Shown here in pieces: positions 1 to 4,619 of a stretch of 10,918 nt of DNA (its first letter is position 1; every line of letters begins with the position of its first letter). The stretch comes from Acidobacteriota bacterium (lineage in GTDB: Bacteria > Acidobacteriota > Terriglobia > Terriglobales > Acidobacteriaceae). The stretch is from the NCBI GenBank assembly GCA_003225595.1, contig QIAR01000018.1, positions 1-10,918 on the forward strand, written 5' to 3'. The position numbers and the translations under genes were made by a program. The notes beneath the pieces are model-generated. The model worked only from the letters and a program-made list of their open reading frames with translations, did no database searches and was not told the origin of the DNA.

Positions 1-110
1 GGCAGCTGACAGCCGACATCATCGAGGAATCGGTACGCCTGGATCGAACAATCGGTGGCTTTCTCGCGAGCGCAAAACCGGCGAAGGTTCAAGCGTTACA
101 CGGCGTTTGA
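1..110 (+). CDS. 3' end of an unidentified protein, weakly histidine-kinase-like
   Basis: Reading from base 3, an open frame runs into the window and stops at TGA 108-110, giving about 35 C-terminal residues. They include IIEESVRLDRTIGGFLASAKP. The spacing of E, RL, I, FL and a final (A)KP is what is usually seen in the second helix of the HisKA dimerisation domain of NtrB-type sensor kinases. What is odd is that a kinase would continue into an ATP-binding domain, while here the protein ends about 10 residues later and no other frame continues such a domain. It could be a kinase-like or adaptor protein without a catalytic domain, a truncated gene, or a chance resemblance. A second frame (from base 2 to about 169) is also open, so even the frame choice is tentative. 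The upstream part lies outside the window. Confidence 0.4.
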   Translation, partial: QLTADIIEESVRLDRTIGGFLASAKPAKVQALHGV

Positions 111-220
111 GCCGCATGCCGAGTGTGGCTCTGAGCAAAGTGAAGAGCAAGGAGCTTTGTTACCAGTTGTGACTCGGAGGGAACCTGGAATATGTATTTC
201 TTAAATTAAGGATGGGAACT

Positions 221-823
221 ATGAAGCGCATTGCAGCTGTATGGCTTGGTGGAACGATTCTGCTACTTCTGACGGTCACACTTGCCGGCGCGCAAACGCT
301 CGGTGACTACGCGCGCGAAGCTCGCAAAGAAAAAGCGCAGAAGGCCCCCGCGGCCAAGCATTTCGACAACGATAACTTGCCCAAGACTGAGCATCTCAGC
401 ATCGTCGGACAAGCGGAGGCCAAACCCGCTGACACCAGTTCCACTGACTCTGAGGCAAAGCCAGACGAATCCGCGCAAAGTGCGGACGCCAAGCAGCCCA
501 AGCCGAAGAAGGGTGACGCCGCGTCGGACAAAGACGATGCGGCGCAGGAGTGGAAGAAGCAAATCACCGACCAGAAAGACCAAATTGATCTGCTCTCGCG
601 GGAACTCGACGTAATGGAGCGGGAGTATCGCATGCGCGCCGCCGCCTTTTACGCCGACGCCGGCAACCGTCTGCGCAACCAGGCGGACTGGGACAAACAA
701 GACGCGCAGTACAAACTGCAGGTTGCCGACAAGCAGAAGGCACTCGATGACGCCAAGCAGAAGCTCGAAGATATGCAGGAAAGAGCTCGCAAAGCAGGCG
801 TGCCGTCCGCCCAGCGGGAGTAG
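221..823 (+). CDS. Secreted coiled-coil protein of unknown function
   Basis: The 200-residue protein starts with a typical signal peptide (MKRI, hydrophobic stretch 7-22, probable cleavage after AGA around residue 24). After it come a short charged segment with the sequence HFDNDNLP (47-54), a low-complexity linker rich in K, D, S, A and P (65-108), and a long charged helix that is almost certainly coiled coil (about 109-192, ending AR-KAG). It therefore acts in the periplasm or at the cell surface; no enzymatic motif is visible. An ATG at 212 is also in frame, but AAGGA at 208-212 sits 8 bases before the ATG at 221 and overlaps the first ATG, so 221 is preferred. The gene stands alone and is followed by a rho-independent terminator. 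I recall secreted proteins with a similar NDNLP motif from Acidobacteria, but this is memory, not a search result. Confidence 0.8.
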   Translation: MKRIAAVWLGGTILLLLTVTLAGAQTLGDYAREARKEKAQKAPAAKHFDNDNLPKTEHLSIVGQAEAKPADTSSTDSEAKPDESAQSADAKQPKPKKGDAASDKDDAAQEWKKQITDQKDQIDLLSRELDVMEREYRMRAAAFYADAGNRLRNQADWDKQDAQYKLQVADKQKALDDAKQKLEDMQERARKAGVPSAQRE

Positions 824-857
824 AGCGAGAGTCGCCCTAGTCGGCTGACGGAAGTAA

Positions 858-891
858 GCCTCCAGTGTTCGCGCTGGACGCTTTTCCTTTT
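858..891 (+). terminator. Rho-independent terminator after the coiled-coil gene
   Basis: GCCTCCAGTG (858-867) pairs with CGCTGGACGC (872-881) around a TTCG loop, with one C-C mismatch and one G-U pair. The tail is TTTTCCTTTT (882-891). It lies 35 bases past the stop at 823 and points the right way for that gene. Confidence 0.7.
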
Positions 892-928
892 CAGCATGAC
901 AATTTGTGAGGAAGGGGATTGAGTTCGC

Positions 929-1438
929 CTAGCCGCTCTGCAATTGCCGCAGTCGCAGAATCTGCTTCACGTGGTGTCGCCCGTGCACCCAGTGGAATTT
1001 TCGCCACTGCCGTCCGGTCAGCGGTCCCAGGATCGGATGGTCCAGCAACTTAGTCCGTCGACCGTAGCGCTCTTCGCAGCGCCGAATGAGGTCGTCCATG
1101 GCCGCGATCCGGGGCCCAATATCTGTCATCACTTTCTCTGCCGGTACTCCTTGCGGACGCGTATTGTTCGGCGCCTTCCGTCCACTAGGCATATGGCCTA
1201 ACTTGACCACTAATGTAGTGGCCAGCCGCTGTTTCAGTGTGGGCGCAGTCGCAATGGGTCTTCCCGCTTTCAGGCAGCGCTCGAAATCTTTTGCTGTGCC
1301 GGTATAGGTGAGATAAAGATGCTCGAGCACCTCCGCAGTGTTCCACTTCCGTTCTGGATGCCGCGTCAAATCTTCAACCGTCATGCCGCGCGTAGCCGCG
1401 GTGAGCGCTTCCTGCAATCGCTGAAGGTAAAAATCCAT
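929..1438 (-). CDS. DinB-like protein, DUF1569 type
   Basis: The 169-residue protein matches the DinB/YfiT-like four-helix bundle superfamily, closest to DUF1569. Family landmarks seen are HPERKWNTAEVLEHL near residues 27-41 with H40, and near the C-terminus DHPILGPLTGRQWRKF followed by HWVHGRHHVKQI with H149, H152, H155 and H156. Members usually bind a divalent metal through three histidines; H40 plus two of the C-terminal cluster would fit. Known relatives are often metal-dependent thiol-transferring enzymes or are uncharacterised, so no substrate can be given. It has no signal peptide and is probably cytoplasmic. An in-frame ATG exists at 1474, but the ATG at 1438 is preceded by AAAGGG with 6 bases spacing, and the domain begins right there. 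It is divergent from the lipoprotein gene, with 74 bases between start codons. Confidence 0.8.
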   Translation of the reverse strand: MDFYLQRLQEALTAATRGMTVEDLTRHPERKWNTAEVLEHLYLTYTGTAKDFERCLKAGRPIATAPTLKQRLATTLVVKLGHMPSGRKAPNNTRPQGVPAEKVMTDIGPRIAAMDDLIRRCEERYGRRTKLLDHPILGPLTGRQWRKFHWVHGRHHVKQILRLRQLQSG

Positions 1439-1460
1439 AGCAGACCCTTTCGCTTCGTTT

Positions 1461-1488
1461 AGAATAATGCGCATTGTTCCGGGCTCAA
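1461..1488 (-). promoter_or_regulatory. Candidate promoter of the DinB-like gene
   Basis: On the minus strand TTGAGC (1483-1488) and TATTCT (1461-1466) are 16 bases apart, each matching 4 of 6 sigma-70 consensus positions. Transcription would start near 1454, giving a short leader that contains the AAAGGG ribosome site. Prediction from consensus only. Confidence 0.35.
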
Positions 1489-1512
1489 AAAAATTCCTAC
1501 AGGACGATCCCC

Positions 1513-2129
1513 ATGAAGCTGCTCATGGCAGTGTTGGCGTTGTTCATGATAGTCGGATGTTCGTCGGAACCGACCAAGCCGGTGGAAACCGAAAAGCCAA
1601 AGCCGAAAGGTCCGGAACTGGTGACCGGGCGAACCGCCTTTCAGAAGCTGTACGTCGCCGCCCACGGCTGGGTCCTGATGCACAGGCCTATCACCTGGAG
1701 TCGCAGATTACGGCTGAGGCAAAAGGCAAAGATGGAAAATCCGGGGTGTGGCGGGCCTTCTTTGCCTCCGCGTCACGGCGTGCGGTGAAGCCCTATGTCT
1801 GGTCAGGCATTGATGCGGCAGACGCTCCCTCCCGCGGAATTTCGCCGGGCTCCGAAGATACCTATAACCCGAGCAATTCTACCACCCAGGTTTTTGACAT
1901 TGCGTTTCTGAAAATTGACTCCGATAAAGCGCTCGAAGTCGCGCAGAAACATGGTGGGGACAAAATCACGGAAAAGAGTCCTGATACGCCGATTCTTTAT
2001 GTACTCGATTGGAGCCGGGCCAGCAATGAACTGATCTGGCACGTGATTTACGGCAGCAGTTTCGACCAGGCCAAGCTGCGGGTCGCGGTCAACGCCTCCA
2101 AAGGCGACTTTATCCGCGTAGAGAAATGA
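1513..2129 (+). pseudogene. Lipoprotein gene broken by a one-base frameshift
   Basis: An ATG at 1513 with AGGA 8 bases upstream begins a clear lipoprotein signal peptide, MKLLMAVLALFMIVGC (lipobox IVGC, lipidated Cys16), followed by a K/P/E linker and TAFQKLYVAAHGW up to residue 53. In this frame the protein turns to nonsense and stops at 1788 (91 residues). The next frame carries a coherent continuation, GPDAQAYHLESQITAEA, through SGVWRAFFASASRRAVKPY and YVLDWSRASNELIWHV to TGA 2127-2129. One extra G in the GGG at 1670-1672 would join them as ...AAHGW-GPDAQ..., a 205-residue outer-membrane or periplasmic lipoprotein. The final part (IWHVIYGSS...VAVNASKGDFIRV) is reminiscent of a PepSY-like fold, but I do not recognise the family. 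Either the gene is a young pseudogene or the base was lost in sequencing or assembly. No slippery heptamer suggests programmed frameshifting. Confidence 0.75.
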
Positions 2130-2136
2130 TTCTGTG

Positions 2137-2156
2137 GCACGGGCATGTGCTCGTGC
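2137..2156. repeat. Hairpin just after the lipoprotein gene
   Basis: GCACGGGC (2137-2144) pairs with GCTCGTGC (2149-2156) around ATGT: 8 pairs, one of them G-U. It begins 8 bases after the stop at 2129. No T-run follows in either direction, so it is not a standard terminator; it may be an imperfect relative of the palindrome at 2191-2220. Confidence 0.5.
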
Positions 2157-2190
2157 GAGACACAAAGGCTCTCAATTTCCAGACGCGAAG

Positions 2191-2220
2191 GTAGGCACAG
2201 GCACCCTCGCCCATCCCTAC
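2191..2220 (-). repeat. Palindromic repeat element with GAGGGT loop
   Basis: On the minus strand the arms GTAGGGATGGGC (2220-2209) and GCCTGTGCCTAC (2202-2191) pair around a GAGGGT loop (2208-2203): 11 of 12 positions can pair, counting two G-U pairs. It lies between the convergent lipoprotein and TPR genes. The core GGGC-GAGGGT-GCC is shared with the palindrome inside uvrC (5579-5600), which suggests a dispersed family. No T-run follows, so it is not a classical terminator. Confidence 0.6.
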
Positions 2221-2264
2221 GGCTCAAGAACCACTCAACAGCAAGATTGGGATCGTAATTTGAT

Positions 2265-2864
2265 TTACCGCTTTGCCTGGCTCTTCTCGGACGCGCCGCT
2301 TTCTGGTTGCGCCTTCAGGCGCTCGATCGCCTTCTGCGCTTCGTCGGCAAACGGTCCGTGAGGCAGAATTTTCAAATACCCTTCGTAGTTGCTGCGCGCT
2401 TCATCTGGTTGACCCAGTTTCTCCTGGCATTGCGCCAGCCGAAATGTGGCCATGGCGTCATTATTCTTGTAATAGAGCGCCTCACGATACCTGTCCAGCG
2501 CGGCGCGGTAGTTCTTCCGCTTGAAATAGAAGTCGCCCACCTCAACGTCCTTCAGCGCCTTGTGCGGGTTCCAGGGATGAAACTCCTGCACATCTGCCGT
2601 ACCGTTCGCATCTCCTTCGGCGTCGGCGACAGCGGACTTGCTGTATGGATGGTTCTTTTCGTCGTCCTTAGGTGGGCTCAGGTCAATCCGGGTATCGCGG
2701 CTGGAACTCTCCCCAGCTTCCCGGTTTCGGTCGGATTGGTTTTGGTCGGAACGCGGCGGGGCCTGATTCTGGCCCGGACCATTCCCAGCCTTCGAGTCCT
2801 GTTGCGCCCAAGCCCCACCCGACAGACAAATGGACAGTGCCAACAATGCAAGAGTGCGCGCCAT
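2265..2864 (-). CDS. Secreted TPR-repeat protein
   Basis: The 199-residue protein opens with a signal peptide (MARTLALLALSICLSGGAWA, likely cleaved after residue 20). A disordered region rich in Q, N, S, D and P follows (21-100). A C-terminal tetratricopeptide region covers about 104-185, with two repeats: VEVGDFYFKRKNYRAALDRY at about 107-126, and AMATFRLAQCQEKLGQ then DEARSNYEGYLKILP. This arrangement resembles the C-terminal half of CpoB/YbgF and BamD-like envelope scaffold proteins, so a protein-protein interaction role in the periplasm is likely. The frame is open further upstream to 2987, but the ATG at 2864 is chosen because the signal peptide starts there. The ribosome site is weak; TACAAT (2872-2877) lies only 7 bases before the start. 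The ompA-like gene lies upstream on the same strand, separated by a terminator, so this gene probably has its own promoter. Confidence 0.8.
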   Translation of the reverse strand: MARTLALLALSICLSGGAWAQQDSKAGNGPGQNQAPPRSDQNQSDRNREAGESSSRDTRIDLSPPKDDEKNHPYSKSAVADAEGDANGTADVQEFHPWNPHKALKDVEVGDFYFKRKNYRAALDRYREALYYKNNDAMATFRLAQCQEKLGQPDEARSNYEGYLKILPHGPFADEAQKAIERLKAQPESGASEKSQAKR

Positions 2865-2871
2865 CAGCAAT

Positions 2872-2877
2872 ATTGTA
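2872..2877 (-). promoter_or_regulatory. Possible -10 box for a near-leaderless TPR transcript
   Basis: TACAAT on the minus strand ends 7 bases before the chosen ATG at 2864, where no Shine-Dalgarno sequence is visible. If used, the transcript would begin at or next to the start codon. No good -35 box is seen, so this is weak. Confidence 0.25.
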
Positions 2878-3006
2878 CCCGGTCCGCGAGTGGAGGTGCA
2901 TTCGCCCGCAGCGGCGATGGTTGATTGTGGATTATCGATTTTCAGTTTGCAATTACCGATGGGAGCCCTTCGAGCCGAAGGCCGCACGCCAGAAACCTAC
3001 GAAAGC

Positions 3007-3043
3007 AAAAAAACAGGCCGACCCACGTGAGTGGAACGGCCTG
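3007..3043 (-). terminator. Rho-independent terminator of the ompA-like gene
   Basis: On the minus strand CAGGCCG (3043-3037) and CGGCCTG (3020-3014) form a 7-pair stem that continues after a small internal loop with CCAC/GTGG around the tip. It is followed directly by seven T (3013-3007). It lies 33 bases past the ompA-like stop and separates that gene from the TPR gene downstream. Confidence 0.9.
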
Positions 3044-3075
3044 GTTGGCGAAGTCCTCCGGGGAGGAGGGAAACT

Positions 3076-3810
3076 CTACATGGACGGCGGAGCCGACGGT
3101 TTCGCGGGTGCCTGCGCCGGGCTCTGCTCACCGGTCGTGTTGGTCATCAAACGCACGTCGACGCGGCGGTTCTTGGCGCGACCCTCAGACGTCTTGTTCG
3201 ACTCTACCGGCTTGTCCTTGCCCAACCCGATCAGGTAAATCTTGTGGGCAGGCACGTTGTGCTCTGATGCCAGATACTGAATTACAGAGTCGGCGCGGCG
3301 TTGGCTCAAGTCGTAGTTGTAATCCGCAGGACCGACCGAGTCCGCTCCGCCTTCCACGGCGATGATGTAACCCTTGGCGTTCTGGATGTCGGTAGCCAGC
3401 TGGTCCAGCGCTTCCTTGGCCTTCTTGGTCAGGTTGTCCTTGTCGAAACCGAAGTGGACAGAAGTCTCGGCGACCACGCGATAATTATCCAGGTTAGCGA
3501 CCGTGTTGCTCAGGGCATCCACCCGCTGCACGGCGCCATTGGCCGTGGTCTGGGCCTCGTCAGCCGACTTGCCCGCCGCCAGTGCCTTCTGGTCTACCTC
3601 GGAGGCCTTGGCTTGCACCTGCTGGATTCCAGCCTGCGCCCGCGCATCCACGTCTTTGATGGCATTGCTGTTCTTGGCGGTCAGGTCGTCCAGTTCGTTG
3701 GTCTTGTTGATCAGCGGCGTGGTTTCTTGGCGGACATAGTTCTTGCTCGCGCAGCCCAGCGAGAGTGCCATACCTGTGGCCAGCAAAACTGTTAACGAAG
3801 TGCGATTCAT
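3076..3810 (-). CDS. Pal/OmpA-family peptidoglycan-binding lipoprotein
   Basis: The 244-residue protein has a lipoprotein signal peptide with lipobox LSLGC (Cys20). An alanine-rich helical region follows (about 36-108; many A, Q, K and D residues in a repeating pattern, likely a coiled-coil stalk), then an OmpA-C domain (115-222) and a P/A/S tail. Family motifs seen: SVHFGFDKDNLT at the domain start, ADSVG with D157, YDLSQRRADSV with R172, and GRAKNRRVDVRL. In the family the Asp and Arg hold the diaminopimelate of peptidoglycan, so the protein should tether the outer membrane to the wall. The usual GHTDS is GGADS here. The start at 3810 is supported by the signal peptide and AAGGAG 10 bases upstream; the frame is open to 3924 without a convincing earlier start. 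It is monocistronic by its terminator at 3007-3043. It differs from a minimal Pal by the long stalk. Confidence 0.88.
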   Translation of the reverse strand: MNRTSLTVLLATGMALSLGCASKNYVRQETTPLINKTNELDDLTAKNSNAIKDVDARAQAGIQQVQAKASEVDQKALAAGKSADEAQTTANGAVQRVDALSNTVANLDNYRVVAETSVHFGFDKDNLTKKAKEALDQLATDIQNAKGYIIAVEGGADSVGPADYNYDLSQRRADSVIQYLASEHNVPAHKIYLIGLGKDKPVESNKTSEGRAKNRRVDVRLMTNTTGEQSPAQAPAKPSAPPSM

Positions 3811-3829
3811 TTTAGGAAGGCTCCTTCTT

Positions 3830-3847
3830 CTCAGAGCTACCTCTGAG
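3830..3847 (-). promoter_or_regulatory. Perfect inverted repeat in the ompA-like leader
   Basis: CTCAGAG (3830-3836) and CTCTGAG (3841-3847) are perfect inverted repeats around a 4-base loop. It ends about 20 bases before the start at 3810, just upstream of the AAGGAG ribosome site. It could be an mRNA hairpin affecting stability or translation, or an operator; the sequence alone does not decide. Confidence 0.4.
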
Positions 3848-3885
3848 TCTGAGTACCGGGGGTCAGGTCCTGTTTCGTGCCTCGC

Positions 3886-3912
3886 AGTGTAGTTGAGCAA
3901 CGGTGATGCCAA
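3886..3912 (-). promoter_or_regulatory. Candidate promoter of the ompA-like gene
   Basis: On the minus strand TTGGCA (3907-3912, 5 of 6 consensus) and TACACT (3886-3891, 4 of 6) are 15 bases apart, which is short. If real, the leader would be about 70 bases and include the hairpin at 3830-3847. Confidence 0.25.
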
Positions 3913-4069
3913 TCGCGAAACCAAAGGCGGAACTCTAAGTCTCTGGCGTAGAGATACTTGCGTCGATGTGCAAGGAATATGCCCACAACTTCCAGAGCAA
4001 AGGGCACATATGAGGATGGAAAATTTATATGGTCGAATGAGGCTCTGAATCGTTTTCAGGTGAATCGTT

Positions 4070-4245
4070 TCAGGACCTCGGCGGGCACACCATGGGGATT
4101 ATTTCCCGTTTGTTGCGGCGGTAAACGGGGAAGTCGCTTTCATCCACCGTGATGACTACATGACGGATACAATTCGCTCATCCGAATCACGCATAAATCT
4201 GCCAGATCGGGCTTCCGGTCTTCATATATCGGCAATGGCTTTCAT
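4070..4245 (-). pseudogene. vapC: Remnant of a VapC-type PIN-domain toxin
   Basis: Three pieces in different frames read as a PIN toxin. ATG 4245 begins MKAIAD, the usual PIN start with the first acidic residue. The sequence then jumps, in the next frame, to YEDRKPDLADLCVIRMSELY (from 4226), the C-terminal DLAD segment. After another shift near 4170 it reads VVITVDESDFPVYRRN and KREIIPMVCPP before TGA 4070-4072, the typical VDxxDFxxYRRN ending. Intact relatives are about 130-140 residues, so roughly 80 central codons, including the middle catalytic acid, are missing between MKAIAD and YEDRK. The toxin cannot be functional. In the ancestor its ATG would have overlapped the antitoxin stop by four bases (ATGA 4242-4245). 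Motif recognition is from family knowledge; the deletion size is an estimate. Confidence 0.8.
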
Positions 4246-4455
4246 GGCCGCGTGAATCCTTTGCGGGACGACAGACTCATCGGGTCCGCTGATCTCACCA
4301 GCGTGGCGGAGGAAACGCTCGTTGCCTCCGCCATGCCTAGCACTTTCCAGTTGCTGGCGGATAATCCGCCCCACCGGCACACCCGTCCGCCGAGAAGTTT
4401 CCTTGAGCCACGCGACCAGCTCGTCTGTAAGACGTATTGTTAATGTATGACTCAT
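4222..4455 (-). pseudogene. vapB: Ribbon-helix-helix antitoxin with frameshifted C-terminus
   Basis: Residues 1-45 form a ribbon-helix-helix DNA-binding domain of CopG/VapB type: strand SHTLTIRLTDEL, then helices around VAWLKETSRRTG and VGRIIRQQLESAR. ERFLRHAGEISGP follows, normal for antitoxins of PIN toxins. After P58 the frame gives an atypical tail (DESVVPQRIHAAMKAIADI) that runs into the toxin start. The neighbouring frame gives SLSSRKGFTRP and a stop at 4242-4244, the expected antitoxin ending. Removing one base from the CCC (4282-4284, minus strand) restores a 70-residue antitoxin whose stop overlaps the toxin ATG. The current 77-residue protein may still bind DNA and repress its own promoter, but the toxin-binding tail is altered. 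No clear Shine-Dalgarno is present; a good promoter lies just upstream. Confidence 0.75.
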
Positions 4456-4463
4456 CTGTCTGC

Positions 4464-4491
4464 ATTGTAATTACCTGTCATCGATTCTCAA
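4464..4491 (-). promoter_or_regulatory. Promoter of the antitoxin-toxin remnant
   Basis: On the minus strand TTGAGA (4486-4491) and TACAAT (4464-4469), each 5 of 6 consensus, are 16 bases apart. The -10 box ends 8 bases before the ATG at 4455, so the transcript would be leaderless or nearly so. In this family the antitoxin usually represses this promoter. Confidence 0.5.
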
Positions 4492-4598
4492 CCCTGCTCC
4501 ATTTGAAAAATGGGACATCGCGCTTCTCCGGAGCCATGTCGTTTCCACTGCGACCGATCAGCGCTGTCCACGAAAAGCCCCATTTCATTCGCTTCTAA

Positions 4599-4604
4599 TA
4601 AAAT
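4599..4604 (+). promoter_or_regulatory. Possible -10 box of uvrC
   Basis: TAAAAT lies 15 bases before the uvrC ATG in an AT-richer stretch, and TAGG (4606-4609) could serve as a weak ribosome site. No convincing -35 box is seen. Confidence 0.25.
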
Positions 4605-4619
4605 GTAGGTACACCCGTA

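Noticed and set aside
1467..1667. Upstream part of the open frame 1467-2129 as a separate 220-residue gene
   Set aside because: Its first 60-70 residues are shadow sequence of the lipoprotein start in another frame; only the part after about 1671 is coherent and it belongs to the frameshifted lipoprotein.
1664..1678. Programmed ribosomal frameshift in the lipoprotein gene
   Set aside because: No slippery heptamer, internal Shine-Dalgarno or strong downstream structure is seen at GGCTGGGTCC; an indel in a G run is simpler.
2307..2924. 205-residue plus-strand frame opposite the TPR gene
   Set aside because: Antisense shadow; the minus strand has signal peptide and TPR signatures.
2967..2981. 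Hairpin CCTTCG-AGC-CGAAGG as a terminator
   Set aside because: Three-base loop and no T-run on either side; the real terminator of the ompA-like gene is at 3007-3043, and it sits upstream of the TPR gene.
3301..3795. 164-residue plus-strand frame opposite the ompA-like gene
   Set aside because: It is the complement of a strongly recognised OmpA-family lipoprotein and has no recognisable product or ribosome site.
3958..4152. 64-residue plus-strand frame between the ompA-like and antitoxin genes
   Set aside because: Covers the antisense of the toxin remnant; no family features and no ribosome site.
4070..4455. Functional toxin-antitoxin system
   Set aside because: The toxin lacks most of its central region and is in several frames; it cannot make a working PIN nuclease.
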